Assembly: GCF_000820165.1 (NCBI RefSeq)
Contig: NZ_CDDD01000033.1
Span: 1 to 41,206 of the forward strand
Direction of reading: 5' to 3'
From: Aeromonas taiwanensis
GTDB lineage: Bacteria > Pseudomonadota > Gammaproteobacteria > Enterobacterales > Aeromonadaceae
Length of the DNA stretch: 41,206 nucleotides
The notes under the pieces were generated by a model. The model did no database searches and was not told the origin of the DNA. It saw only the letters and a list, made by a program, of their open reading frames with translations. How positions within the stretch are numbered: the first letter of the stretch is position 1; each line of letters begins with the position of its first letter. The position numbers and the translations under genes are program-made. This document shows positions 9,569 through 18,695 of this stretch, piece by piece.

Positions 9569-10759
9569 TCAGATCACGCCCAGTTCGCGGCCGATGCGGA
9601 TGAAGGCATCGATCGCCTTGTCCAGCTGCTCCCGGGTGTGGGCGGCGGACATCTGGGTGCGGATGCGTGCCTGGCCCTTGGGCACCACGGGGAAGGAGAA
9701 GCCCACCACGTAGATGCCGGCGTCCAGCATGCGGCTCGCCATCTCGGCGGCCAGCTTGGCATCCCCCAGCATGACCGGGATGATGGCGTGATCGGCCCCG
9801 GCCAGGGTGAAGCCCGCGGCGCTCATCCGCTCGCGGAAATAGGCGCTGTTCTCTTTCAGGCGGGCGCGCAGGTCGTGGCCGTCGGCCAGCATGTCGATCA
9901 CCTTGATGGTGGCCGAGACGATGGAGGGGGCCAGGGAGTTGGAGAAGAGGTAGGGACGGGAGCGCTGACGCAGCCAGTCGATCACCTCTTTCTTGCCGGA
10001 GGTATAGCCGCCAGAGGCGCCGCCCAGGGCCTTGCCCAGGGTGCCGGTGATGATGTCGACCCTGTCCATGACGCCACAGTATTCGTGGGTGCCGCGGCCG
10101 TTCTCGCCGATGAAGCCGACGGCGTGGGAGTCATCCACCATGACCAGGGCATCATACTTGTCCGCCAGATCGCAGATGGATTTGAGGTCGGCGATGACGC
10201 CGTCCATGGAGAAGACGCCGTCGGTGGCGATCAGCTTGAAGCGGGCGCCATCGGCATCGGCCTGCTTGAGCTGGGCTTCCAGCTCGGCCATGTCGTTGTT
10301 GGCGTAGCGGTAGCGTTTGGCTTTGCACAGGCGCACGCCATCGATGATGGAGGCGTGGTTGAGCGCGTCGGAGATGATGGCGTCTTCCGCACCGAACAGG
10401 GTCTCGAACAGACCGCCGTTGGCATCGAAGCAGGAAGAGTAGAGGATGCTGTCCTCGGTGCCGAGGAAGGCAGACAGCTTCTGCTCCAGCGCCTTGTGCT
10501 GATCCTGGGTGCCGCAGATGAAACGTACCGAGGCCATGCCGAAGCCGTGGCTGTCGAGGCCCTGATGGGCGGCGGTAATGAGATCAGGGTGGTTGGCCAG
10601 CCCCAGATAGTTGTTGGCACAGAAGTTCAGTACCTGCTCGCCGCCCACCGCAATCTGGGCCTGCTGGGCCGAGGTGATGATGCGTTCCTGCTTGTATAGC
10701 CCTTCCGCCTTGACCTGTTCGAGCTGCTCGGTCAGGTGACGATAGAATCCGTTAGACAT
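9569..10759 (-). CDS. kbl: 2-amino-3-ketobutyrate CoA ligase (glycine C-acetyltransferase)
   Basis: PLP-dependent alpha-oxoamine synthase cleaving 2-amino-3-ketobutyrate with CoA to glycine and acetyl-CoA, the second step of threonine degradation after Tdh. The 396-aa product (E. coli 398) has [10 protein letters not shown] at 49-58, the substrate/PLP region [10 protein letters not shown] at 209-218, and the PLP lysine K243 in [13 protein letters not shown]. Gene order kbl-tdh matches E. coli. A possible promoter (minus-strand TAAAAT at 10875-10880) precedes it, and a TetR gene lies upstream on the same strand. Confidence 0.97.
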   Translation of the reverse strand: MSNGFYRHLTEQLEQVKAEGLYKQERIITSAQQAQIAVGGEQVLNFCANNYLGLANHPDLITAAHQGLDSHGFGMASVRFICGTQDQHKALEQKLSAFLGTEDSILYSSCFDANGGLFETLFGAEDAIISDALNHASIIDGVRLCKAKRYRYANNDMAELEAQLKQADADGARFKLIATDGVFSMDGVIADLKSICDLADKYDALVMVDDSHAVGFIGENGRGTHEYCGVMDRVDIITGTLGKALGGASGGYTSGKKEVIDWLRQRSRPYLFSNSLAPSIVSATIKVIDMLADGHDLRARLKENSAYFRERMSAAGFTLAGADHAIIPVMLGDAKLAAEMASRMLDAGIYVVGFSFPVVPKGQARIRTQMSAAHTREQLDKAIDAFIRIGRELGVI

Positions 10760-10874
10760 CCTCGGTCCTCATTGCTGTATCGACTGGGTAATCAGGATCT
10801 CGGGCCGTGCAACCCGTACGGTGCGGCGTCGTCACGGTCGCGACGAAACGCCGACAGACCCTAGAATGGGCAAC

Positions 10875-10905
10875 ATTTTACTGTAATCCCTGCGCATAAA
10901 TTCAA
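10875..10905 (-). promoter_or_regulatory. Possible kbl-tdh promoter
   Basis: The minus strand reads TTGAAT (10900-10905), 19 bases, then TAAAAT (10875-10880) in the 183-base tetR-kbl gap. The spacer is long, so confidence is low. No terminator hairpin was seen after tetR. Confidence 0.3.
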
Positions 10906-10942
10906 ATTTTTATGCTGGTATTAAACAATTGTGAAACAGATC

Positions 10943-11587
10943 TCACCCGGCTGGTTGGGCCAGTTGGTGGTAATGCTGCTCCAGCTGGTGGATCTGCGTG
11001 GCCACCTGAGGCTGCACATAGGGGCGCAGCAGGAACAGCACGCGCAAGACTCCCTGATAGAGCAATGGCTTGGTGATGCGGGTGTGGGGAGCCTGGGCGA
11101 TCTGGAAGGGGATCCAGCAGGTGACGACCATCTTGATGGTCTGGCCCAGATCCGGCAGGTCTTCGTCGCTGACCGCGAGTATGCCCCCCTCGCGCAGGCT
11201 CCTGAGCAGCGCCTCCACGGTGGCACGCAGCTGCTCCTGGGCTTTGAGGTATTTCTGTTGCAACGGTTCGTCGCGACTCAAAATGTCCGGCAGATTTGCG
11301 TAAAAGAAGCGGAATTGCCACATCAGGTAGAAGATGGCATCCAGATAACCCATCAGGTCTTCCAGATTGATCTCCTGTTTGCGCGCGGGGGCAAAGCTCT
11401 CGCTCAGGTGGCGGGCATATTGATCGAAGATGGAGTGAATGATGTCTTCTTTGTTGCGAAAGTGATAGTAGAGGTTGCCCGGGCTGATGCCGAGGTGCGC
11501 GGCAATGTGGTTGGTGGTGATGTTGCGTTCACCCTGGTCGTTGAACAGCTCGATGGCGCTGTGGATGATCCTGTCTCTGGTCTTCAT
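10943..11587 (-). CDS. TetR/AcrR-family transcriptional regulator
   Basis: A 214-aa one-component regulator. The N-terminal helix-turn-helix is clear: IIHSAIELFNDQG, ITTNHIAAHLGISPGNLYYHF (split by a conserved turn), then NKEDII at ~45-50. The C-terminal ligand domain (60-214) is not recognised. Neighbours are kbl-tdh downstream and hldD divergently upstream, with 153 bases between the tetR and hldD starts. It may regulate itself or hldD, but no operator was identified. Ligand unknown. Confidence 0.88.
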   Translation of the reverse strand: MKTRDRIIHSAIELFNDQGERNITTNHIAAHLGISPGNLYYHFRNKEDIIHSIFDQYARHLSESFAPARKQEINLEDLMGYLDAIFYLMWQFRFFYANLPDILSRDEPLQQKYLKAQEQLRATVEALLRSLREGGILAVSDEDLPDLGQTIKMVVTCWIPFQIAQAPHTRITKPLLYQGVLRVLFLLRPYVQPQVATQIHQLEQHYHQLAQPAG

Positions 11588-11683
11588 CGCTGATCCCTCT
11601 GCCGGGCCCCGGGGGGAAAGTCATCGAGGTCGAATCCCCCTGCGGCCCGTGATAAACTTTTCGGCAATTTCAAATTGGCCCAC

Positions 11684-11689
11684 TATACA
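11684..11689 (+). promoter_or_regulatory. Candidate -10 box for hldD
   Basis: TATACA in the tetR/hldD divergent region, 51 bases before the hldD ATG. No convincing -35 was found. Confidence 0.35.
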
Positions 11690-11740
11690 CAGCTTTAACA
11701 GGCAGTCACACGGGGCCACAACGTACGCGAGGCAAACTCC

Positions 11741-12700
11741 ATGATCGTAGTAACTGGCGGTGCTGGCTTTATCGGCAGCAATCTGGTCAAGCAGCTGAAC
11801 GCTCAAGGACGGACCGATATCGTGGTCATCGATGACCTGACCGACGGCACCAAGTTCGTCAACCTGGTCGATCTCACCATCGCCGATTACATGGACAAGG
11901 ATGAGTTCCAGGCGCGCATCGTCTCCGGTGACGAATTCGAGGAGTGGGATGGCGGTATCGAGGTGATCTTCCACGAGGGTGCCTGCTCCGCGACCACGGA
12001 GTGGAACGGCAAGTTCATCATGGAGGTCAACTACGAGTACTCCAAGGATCTGTTCCACTACTGCATCGAGCGGGAGATCCCGTTCATCTACGCCTCCTCC
12101 GCCGCTACCTATGGCGGTCGCAATGACAACTTCATCGAAGATCCCAAGTTCGAGCAGCCCCTGAACGTCTATGGCTACTCCAAGCAGCTGTTCGATCAGT
12201 ACGTGCGCCGCTGGATGCCGGAGATCAACTCCCAGGTCGTGGGCCTGAAGTATTTCAACGTCTACGGTCCGCGCGAGCAGCACAAGGGCTCCATGGCGTC
12301 CGTGGCTTTCCATCTCAACACCCAGGTGAAGCAGGGTGACAACCCCAAGCTGTTTGAAGGCTGTGACGGCTTCCCGGACGGCGGCCAGATGCGCGATTTC
12401 ATCTATGTGGACGACGTCTGCAAGGTGAACCTCTGGTTCTGGCAGAACCCGCAGCACTCCGGCATCTTCAACTGTGGTACCGGCCGTGCCGAGCCGTTCC
12501 AGAACGTGGCCGAGGCGGTGATCAAGCATCACCAGAAAGGCGCCATCGAATACATCCCCTTCCCGGATCACCTCAAGGGCCGCTACCAGAGCTTCACCCA
12601 GGCTGACCTCACCAAGTTGCGCGGCGTCGGTTATGACGGCGAGTTCAAGACAGTGGCCGAAGGCGTGGCCGATTACATGGCCTGGCTGAACCGGGCTTGA
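11741..12700 (+). CDS. hldD: ADP-L-glycero-D-manno-heptose 6-epimerase
   Basis: Extended short-chain dehydrogenase that epimerises ADP-D-glycero- to ADP-L-glycero-D-manno-heptose, the donor for LPS inner-core heptosyltransferases. The 319-aa product has the NAD(P) motif GGAGFIG at 6-12 and catalytic YxxxK (Y144, K148), with S119-S120 just upstream. It closely resembles E. coli HldD (310 aa). It heads the LPS core block. A 10-bp inverted repeat without a T-run separates it from the wahA-type gene 49 bases later. Confidence 0.96.
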   Translation: MIVVTGGAGFIGSNLVKQLNAQGRTDIVVIDDLTDGTKFVNLVDLTIADYMDKDEFQARIVSGDEFEEWDGGIEVIFHEGACSATTEWNGKFIMEVNYEYSKDLFHYCIEREIPFIYASSAATYGGRNDNFIEDPKFEQPLNVYGYSKQLFDQYVRRWMPEINSQVVGLKYFNVYGPREQHKGSMASVAFHLNTQVKQGDNPKLFEGCDGFPDGGQMRDFIYVDDVCKVNLWFWQNPQHSGIFNCGTGRAEPFQNVAEAVIKHHQKGAIEYIPFPDHLKGRYQSFTQADLTKLRGVGYDGEFKTVAEGVADYMAWLNRA

Positions 12701-12710
12701 TCCCCCTCTG

Positions 12711-12732
12711 ACGGGTGGCCCTGGCCACCCGT
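12711..12732 (+). repeat. Inverted repeat between hldD and the wahA-type gene
   Basis: ACGGGTGGCC and GGCCACCCGT face each other across two bases. No T-tract follows, so it is more likely an mRNA-stabilising hairpin or weak terminator than a full stop. Confidence 0.6.
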
Positions 12733-12749
12733 CGATCGGATGCGCTTGC

Positions 12750-14513
12750 ATGAACATATTGATGGCTCTCTCCCAGCTCGAAGTGACGGGAGCTGAGGTC
12801 TATGCCACCACGGTTGGCAACGAGCTGACCCGGCGTGGTCACAACGTCTTCTATGTCTCGGATACCCTGACCAAGCCCACCCAAGGGCCTGTGTTCAAGC
12901 TGCGTTTCAACAAGCGCAGCATCCTGCGCCGTTTCTGGCACGTGTTTTACCTCGTCTACCTGATCAAGAAGCATCATATCCAGTTGGTGCATGCCCACTC
13001 GCGTGCCTCCGGCTGGAGCAGCTATGTGGCCTGCAAGCTGACCGGCACCCCCATGATCACCACGGTGCACGGTCGCCAGCCGGTGCATGCCTCCCGCAAG
13101 GCATTTCATGCGTTGGGCTACCGGGCGGTGGCAGTGTGCGAGGATATCGCCAGCCAGATCATCGACAATCTGGGGGTGGATCCCGCCATCGTCCAGGTAC
13201 TGCGCAACGGCATCGAGACCGACAAGTTCCAGCCCGTGCCGGCTCCGGACAACGACAAGCCGGTGATTGCCATCATCGGTCGGCTGAGCGGCCCCAAGGG
13301 GGAGCTCTGCTACCGGTTGCTGGATGAGGTGCTGGATCTGGATGCCTGCCGGGTGCGGGTCGTCAGCGGTACCCGGGTGCCGGAGCGGTTCGCCCGGTTC
13401 CAGGACAAGGTCGACTTTGTGGGCTATATGGACGATGTGCCCGCCCTGCTGGCAGGCTGCGATCTGGTTGTGGGCGCCGGTCGGGTGGCGATGGAGGCTC
13501 TGCTGTGTGGTCGTCCGGCGTTTGCCATCGGTGAGGCCAAGGCGATCGGGCTGGTGGACGAGTCGAATCTGGATGAGGCGCTCGCCAGCAACTTCGGTGA
13601 CATCGGCCCCAGGGATCTGGCCATCGACTTTGCCGGGCTGAAGGCGCAGATTCCTTCGGCGCTGGCCTGCAAGGTGGTGCCAGACCCTGTGCGCCAGCGT
13701 GTTTTGCAGGAGTATGACCTGCAAGGTGTGGTCACCGGGCTGGAGTCCATCTACCAGGACGCCGTAGTGGAGACCCTGCGCCGGGAGATGCCGGTCATCA
13801 TGTACCACCGCTTCATCGAGCATGACAGTGAGAAGGGGGTGCATGGCACCTGGTTGCCCATCACCATGTTCGAAAAGCACCTGCGCTTAATGAAGTGGCT
13901 CGGCTATGAGACGCTGACATTCGCAGATATAGCGGACAAGGGTTTTATCCATCGACTGCAATACGGCAAGAAGTACCTGATGATCACCGTGGACGACGGC
14001 TATCTGGACAACCTGACCCGCATGTTGCCGCTGCTGGAAAAATATGGCTACAAGGCGGTGGTCTACGTGGTGACTGGCGAGGATCACAACCGCTGGGACG
14101 TGGAGCATCCGACCCACCCCGATACCCCGGTGACCCTGATGAAACCGGAGGAGATCAAGGCGATCGTGGCCTCCGGGCATGTGGAAATCGGGGGACATAC
14201 CCTGACCCACCCCCGTCTGAGCCAGCTGACGCCTGAGCAACAGGCTCACGAGATCCGGGCAAACAAGGCGTGGCTGGAGCAGTTGCTGGGCCACCCGCTG
14301 CTCTCTTTTGCCTACCCTTACGGGGATCTGAACGACAGCGCAAAAGCCCAGGCCTGCGACGCCGGTTATCGCTATGCTGTGGCCACCAACAGCGGCCCCA
14401 GAGCCATGCATCAGGACCCGCTTCAGATCCGCCGGATCGCCATCTTCCCCCGTACCGATGTGTTCGGCCTGTGGCGAAAAATTTGTGGCAATTATGTATT
14501 TAGGAAGAATTAG
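12750..14513 (+). CDS. wahA: Bifunctional LPS core glycosyltransferase / polysaccharide deacetylase (WahA-type)
   Basis: A 587-aa fusion. Residues 1-345 are a GT4-like glycosyltransferase (TGAEVYATTVGNEL near 13-26, VHAHSRASGWS near 80-90, IIGRLSGPKG near 175-184, AMEALLCG near 247-254). Residues ~346-560 are a NodB/CE4 deacetylase: TVDDGY at 413-418 with D415/D416, HTLTHP at 483-488 and AYPYG at 521-525. Aeromonas WahA is known to add GlcNAc to outer core through its GT domain and deacetylate it to GlcN through its esterase domain. Architecture and place after hldD fit; the symbol rests on these, not an alignment. It is three bases before the O-antigen ligase. Confidence 0.85.
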   Translation: MNILMALSQLEVTGAEVYATTVGNELTRRGHNVFYVSDTLTKPTQGPVFKLRFNKRSILRRFWHVFYLVYLIKKHHIQLVHAHSRASGWSSYVACKLTGTPMITTVHGRQPVHASRKAFHALGYRAVAVCEDIASQIIDNLGVDPAIVQVLRNGIETDKFQPVPAPDNDKPVIAIIGRLSGPKGELCYRLLDEVLDLDACRVRVVSGTRVPERFARFQDKVDFVGYMDDVPALLAGCDLVVGAGRVAMEALLCGRPAFAIGEAKAIGLVDESNLDEALASNFGDIGPRDLAIDFAGLKAQIPSALACKVVPDPVRQRVLQEYDLQGVVTGLESIYQDAVVETLRREMPVIMYHRFIEHDSEKGVHGTWLPITMFEKHLRLMKWLGYETLTFADIADKGFIHRLQYGKKYLMITVDDGYLDNLTRMLPLLEKYGYKAVVYVVTGEDHNRWDVEHPTHPDTPVTLMKPEEIKAIVASGHVEIGGHTLTHPRLSQLTPEQQAHEIRANKAWLEQLLGHPLLSFAYPYGDLNDSAKAQACDAGYRYAVATNSGPRAMHQDPLQIRRIAIFPRTDVFGLWRKICGNYVFRKN

Positions 14514-14516
14514 TTA

Positions 14517-15752
14517 ATGCCTATTAACAGCAAAATTCTACTTGTTCGAATGACAATAGGTTTATTTTCCTTATCAATTATATTTTTGTTTTGTGGTTTG
14601 TTTATCGTTCCATCTGGAACATCATACATGTCAACTCTTATTGTATTATCATGTTTTTTTGGTGTTGTTAATTTTTTTACTGGTGATAAGACAAGTGTAG
14701 GTTTGCGAGACAAAAGGCTGCTGTTTGCTTTTCTAGCATATGCACTGGTCATTCTCGTTAATAGACAAATTCATGGCGATGCGTCTTGGATCATGAGAAA
14801 TATACTTTATGTTATAGTTTTTTCATTTTTCCTGCCAAGAGAGAGAATAATAATTAATATAGGTGTGCTGAGTGTGATTATGGGAGGCATATCTATTGGC
14901 GGGCTTAGTGTGTGGCAATACTATCATGGCTTGGATAGAGTTGAGGGGTATACAAATGCCATCTTATTCTCCCAGGCAGCTTTAGTCATGTTTATCTTAA
15001 ACATGATGGTTGTGTTTTCCTGCCAGCGGATTTATGTGTCTTTTCTCGCTAGTGTTGCAGTACTTGGCTCACTCTATGCGCTATATCAATCACAGAGCAG
15101 AGGGGTATGGATTGCAGCTGTTTTCATCATAATGATCGTATCATTTGTAAAACTAAAACATAAGCCTATAAAACTGTCTCTTTTAATTCTTGCCTTTATC
15201 ATATCAATGATACTGCTGTACCAGTACAGCCCTGTAGTGCAGCAGCGAATCTTGGATGCTACGAGTGACCTGGATAAGATGCAAGGTAATTCCTATGACA
15301 CATCGTGGGGATTGAGGCTAATGGCATGGAAGAGTGCCTGGTTCGGATTTTTAGAATATCCCATTTTTGGCATTGGCTATCATGGCTTAGATGGTCTGAG
15401 GCTTGATCAACTGAAGTTAGGCATTGTTGATCAGTTCTATATAAATAATGGGGTGTATCATGCGCACAACCAATTCATGCAAAATATACTTATTAGAGGA
15501 ATGTTAGGTGGGGTGGTGGCTATTCTTGTTTTAATTTATCCTATTGTAATAGCTAGAAGATCTTTTGGTGTTTTTTCTGCCTCGACATTAGTTCCTATCG
15601 GTATACTGATCTGCAGTTTATCAGATGTCCCTCTAGAGCATCAAAATACATTGTATATCTATACATTGAGTCTTGTGCTCTGCTGGTTTTACTATGAAAA
15701 CGCTCATCTTTTAGAGGGTGTAAATAGTGAGGAGGGGATTTCTGAAAAATGA
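14517..15752 (+). CDS. waaL: O-antigen ligase family protein (WaaL-like)
   Basis: A 411-aa inner-membrane protein of about 10-12 hydrophobic segments with the Wzy_C/O-antigen ligase plan. WaaL transfers undecaprenyl-linked O-antigen to lipid A-core at the periplasmic face. A conserved arginine stands in SQSRGVW (R195), and the large periplasmic loop at ~240-325 ends in HAHNQF with H317. WaaL and Wzy polymerase share this fold; the LPS-core context favours ligase. It starts three bases after the wahA-type stop, with AGGAAGAA upstream, and its last four bases overlap the next gene. It is strikingly AT-rich compared with wahA. Confidence 0.75.
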   Translation: MPINSKILLVRMTIGLFSLSIIFLFCGLFIVPSGTSYMSTLIVLSCFFGVVNFFTGDKTSVGLRDKRLLFAFLAYALVILVNRQIHGDASWIMRNILYVIVFSFFLPRERIIINIGVLSVIMGGISIGGLSVWQYYHGLDRVEGYTNAILFSQAALVMFILNMMVVFSCQRIYVSFLASVAVLGSLYALYQSQSRGVWIAAVFIIMIVSFVKLKHKPIKLSLLILAFIISMILLYQYSPVVQQRILDATSDLDKMQGNSYDTSWGLRLMAWKSAWFGFLEYPIFGIGYHGLDGLRLDQLKLGIVDQFYINNGVYHAHNQFMQNILIRGMLGGVVAILVLIYPIVIARRSFGVFSASTLVPIGILICSLSDVPLEHQNTLYIYTLSLVLCWFYYENAHLLEGVNSEEGISEK

Positions 15753-16840
15753 AAAAAGTAGCCTTTTTGATCGAGAGATTACACATGGGGGGGGCCGAAA
15801 AGGTTCTTCTAGAATATATTAAGTTACTGTCATCTTCAGGAAAGTATTCATTGCTGGTAATAACAAGCAAGAATAATCAGGAGGAGTTCCTGTGTCAGGA
15901 AATTATGAGGTATGCACAGTATGCATACCTCCTTGAAGATGAGGTTGTAAATAAAGCTAACTTTATTAACAAGATCAAGCGCTCATTGAATAGAAAAGCA
16001 AAGCTAAAAGCCCTTCTTGCTGGCTATGATGTGATAGTGGATTTTATTGATGCTGACTTTCATAAGTATATTAAAAAATTTAAAAATAAAAAAATAACTT
16101 TTTTACACTCTAGTTTTATTAATCTCGAGAAGAGAAAGCGTGGTATTAGAGAACGATGTGATGGTTATGATAATATAATTTTTATTTGTCACGATATGCG
16201 TGATGAAGTAGCGCCTCTGAATGTTTCATGGTGGAATAGAACATCGGTTATTTATAATCCGTTTGACTTTATCAAGATAGAACGTGAGTCACTAAATTAC
16301 TCCGTTCTAACTTCAAAAGAGAAAGAGCTTCTATCGTGTGATTATATATTGAGCGTATCAAGGTTGGATGAAAAGACGAAAGATATTTCTGGTCTTATAA
16401 ATGCTTTCTCTATCGCGAGAGATAATGGATTGAACAAAAAGTTATTCATTGTTGGTGATGGCGAAGATAGGTACCTGTTGGAAGAATTAGCTAGAAAATT
16501 TGGTTTGACAAATGAGATAGTCTTTCTTGGGCAACAATCCAACCCTTATGTGTGGATGAGGCATGCTAGTTCATTTGTACTTAGCTCTAAAGGAGAGGGA
16601 TTTGGCCTTGTTCTTGTGGAGGCTTTATTTTTAACAGGCAGCGTTATCTCAACCGATTGTCCTGTTGGACCAAGTGAGATATTAGAAAGGGGCTCCAATG
16701 GAGCTCTGTATCCGATGGGAGACTATGACCAGCTTGCTAAGTTGCTTTGTAATCCACCACCAAAAATTGAAAATATTGATCTGACAAAATACTCAAGAGA
16801 AAAATTGCTTCGTGATATAGTATCTGTTCTGGATAAGTAG
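15749..16840 (+). CDS. Glycosyltransferase family 4 protein
   Basis: A 363-aa retaining GT-B enzyme, probably adding a sugar to LPS core or O-antigen from a nucleotide sugar at the cytoplasmic face. Seen: N-terminal MGGAEKVLLEY at 13-23, LSVSRLDEKTKD near 201-212 (nucleotide-sugar loop), FIVGDGED at 233-240, and the E-x7-E pair E283/E291 in KGEGFGLVLVE. Donor and acceptor cannot be told from sequence. It overlaps waaL by ATGA and is equally AT-rich, so both likely came in together. Confidence 0.88.
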   Translation: MKKVAFLIERLHMGGAEKVLLEYIKLLSSSGKYSLLVITSKNNQEEFLCQEIMRYAQYAYLLEDEVVNKANFINKIKRSLNRKAKLKALLAGYDVIVDFIDADFHKYIKKFKNKKITFLHSSFINLEKRKRGIRERCDGYDNIIFICHDMRDEVAPLNVSWWNRTSVIYNPFDFIKIERESLNYSVLTSKEKELLSCDYILSVSRLDEKTKDISGLINAFSIARDNGLNKKLFIVGDGEDRYLLEELARKFGLTNEIVFLGQQSNPYVWMRHASSFVLSSKGEGFGLVLVEALFLTGSVISTDCPVGPSEILERGSNGALYPMGDYDQLAKLLCNPPPKIENIDLTKYSREKLLRDIVSVLDK

Positions 16841-16935
16841 TGCTTAATTTATATGACAGTTTTTACATACATTATATGAATGAAACTTAAGTCTTTTTTC
16901 ATAAATAGCGATTATAGTTTTTGAGGTGGAGTCTA

Positions 16936-17613
16936 ATGGTCCCTGTCTTTGTTATCAGCTTGAACCGTAGCATGGATAGACGTGCAATGGTTACAAAGCA
17001 GATGAAGCATCTCAATATTGACTTTGAGTTTTTTGAAGCTGTCGATGGCCGCTCTTTGAATGATACTGATATTGGGGCGGTAGACTTTACCTTGGCTAAG
17101 GAATTTTGCGGTCATGACCTAAGTATGGCTGAGGTTGGCTGTGCTTTGAGCCATATCCGTTTGTATGAAAAAATTATTTCTGAGGGAATCGAACGTTGTA
17201 TAATTTTGGAAGATGATATTTATCTGCACATGCACTTCAAATCAATTATAGAGTTTATTATCGGATGCAATCAGGCGGATATTGTTTTCCTTCATCATGG
17301 AAAAGCAAAGTATTGGCCAATATTAAAAATGCTCCCGGAAGGGTATCGTTTGGCTCGCTACATGACCCCGAGCCGAAAATCCAAGAGGGGTATAATCTCG
17401 GCTGCTGGTTATATGCTGACGTTAGCCGGTGCAGAAAAATTATTAGCAACAGCTTATCCGCTTCGAATGCCAGCTGACTATTTGACGGGGCGGTTACAGC
17501 TCAACGGTCTAACGGCATCGGGTGTTGAGCCTTGCTGTATGGATGTTGGTATGTTCGATACCACGATTGATGACCGCAATTATGGTCCTCATGTTGGCAA
17601 TGAAGAGGTGTGA
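16936..17613 (+). CDS. Glycosyltransferase family 25 (LPS biosynthesis) protein
   Basis: A 225-aa LgtB/LpsA-type inverting glycosyltransferase; family members often transfer galactose onto LPS core. Seen: N-terminal VFVISLNRSMDRR at 4-16, FEAVDGR at 33-39, GCALSHIRLYEKI at 68-80 and the acidic LEDD at 91-94, then a YMLT segment. The ATG at 16936 has GAGGTGGA five bases upstream and is preferred to a TTG at 16921. A 95-base AT-rich gap separates it from the previous gene. Base composition is AT-rich but rises toward its 3' end. Its stop overlaps the next start (TGATG). Confidence 0.88.
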   Translation: MVPVFVISLNRSMDRRAMVTKQMKHLNIDFEFFEAVDGRSLNDTDIGAVDFTLAKEFCGHDLSMAEVGCALSHIRLYEKIISEGIERCIILEDDIYLHMHFKSIIEFIIGCNQADIVFLHHGKAKYWPILKMLPEGYRLARYMTPSRKSKRGIISAAGYMLTLAGAEKLLATAYPLRMPADYLTGRLQLNGLTASGVEPCCMDVGMFDTTIDDRNYGPHVGNEEV

Positions 17614-18695
17614 TGGTGATCGGCTATCTGCAACTGTTGCGTGATCGGGTGCGCAGAGCGCTGGGCATACTCTTGTTTGACAAGAAGATGCCCCTCGGCA
17701 TGCAAGGGGATGTCAACCATGTGCTGGTCGTCCGCTGGGATGCCAAACTGGGAGACTCGTTTATCTCTTCATTTTTCTTCAGGGAGATAAAAAAGCTGCC
17801 GGGGAGCAAGAGGGTGACCGTGATCACGACCCCTGCGTTGGCCAGCCTGTATCGGGATTGTTTCGGCGTTGATGAAGTCATCGAGATCGACAAGAGGCCC
17901 GGCTACCGTGCCATCGGCGAGATGGCGGCAACCATTGACCATGTCGATCTGGTGATACATCTCACCGAGGGGATGAAGATGAAAGATCTTTATCTCCTGC
18001 ACAAGCTCTCGCCGACCAATGTTGCCTCCCTTGATGACAGTATCGGACGCGTCAATGTGAAACTCTCCAGGGCGACGGCGGGCATGCTGTTCCAGGATAA
18101 ATATCGCCATCTGTTGTCTCTGCTGGGGGCTGGAGATATAGATCCCCAGTACATCATCCCTGTGGCAAGGAGGGGGAATGTGACCTCTGCCTGCGAGGAT
18201 CTTGTTCTCCTCAATCCCTTCGGCAGCACCCAGTACAAGTCGTTCTCCCACGCCAAGGTGGTTGCGTTATTGAACACGCTGGGGAATGAATTCTCGGATT
18301 GCCGCTTCGGGCTTCTGTCCTCACCCGCCACTTATGACGCGGCAGCGTCCATGGTCAGCGCCTGTACAGCCAGCAATGTCATGCTGCTGGAGGGTGTGAA
18401 AACCATTGATGATGCGATCTATTGTGTCCAGCAGTCCAGAGCCGTGCTGTCGGTGGACACCGCCATAGTGCATATCGCCGTCGGATTGGAGAAGCTGCTG
18501 GTGGCGGTCTACCCGCGCCATGGTGAAGTGTTCAATCAGTGGCTGCCGACCAGCACGCCAAAGGTCCGAATCCTCTTCAGCGATTCCCCGGGCCTGAATG
18601 CCGACATGAACAACGTCGATAATCGGGCCGTTTGTGAGGCGCTATCTAGTCTGTTGACTGTGACTGAGCAAGCAGAGTCTCTAGCCGCTGAATAA
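17613..18695 (+). CDS. Glycosyltransferase family 9 (heptosyltransferase-like) protein
   Basis: A 360-aa GT-B protein resembling ADP-heptose:LPS heptosyltransferases. An N-terminal extension of ~35 residues precedes VLVVRWDAKLGDSFIS. The C-terminal domain has NPFGSTQYKSF (donor-phosphate region) and SVDTAIVHIAVGL near 285-297, matching the family DTxxxHxA motif. It is divergent from standard WaaC/WaaF, so the exact sugar and linkage are open. The ATG at 17613 overlaps the GT25 stop; a GTG at 17610 is an alternative. GC-rich again, marking the right edge of the AT-rich insert. Its 3' end overlaps the opposite-strand GT9 gene by 50 bases. Confidence 0.82.
   Translation: MVIGYLQLLRDRVRRALGILLFDKKMPLGMQGDVNHVLVVRWDAKLGDSFISSFFFREIKKLPGSKRVTVITTPALASLYRDCFGVDEVIEIDKRPGYRAIGEMAATIDHVDLVIHLTEGMKMKDLYLLHKLSPTNVASLDDSIGRVNVKLSRATAGMLFQDKYRHLLSLLGAGDIDPQYIIPVARRGNVTSACEDLVLLNPFGSTQYKSFSHAKVVALLNTLGNEFSDCRFGLLSSPATYDAAASMVSACTASNVMLLEGVKTIDDAIYCVQQSRAVLSVDTAIVHIAVGLEKLLVAVYPRHGEVFNQWLPTSTPKVRILFSDSPGLNADMNNVDNRAVCEALSSLLTVTEQAESLAAE

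Noticed and set aside
14517..17613. A defence or toxin island in the AT-rich segment
   Set aside because: All three genes read as LPS ligase and glycosyltransferases; no nuclease, methylase, toxin or integrase motif is present.
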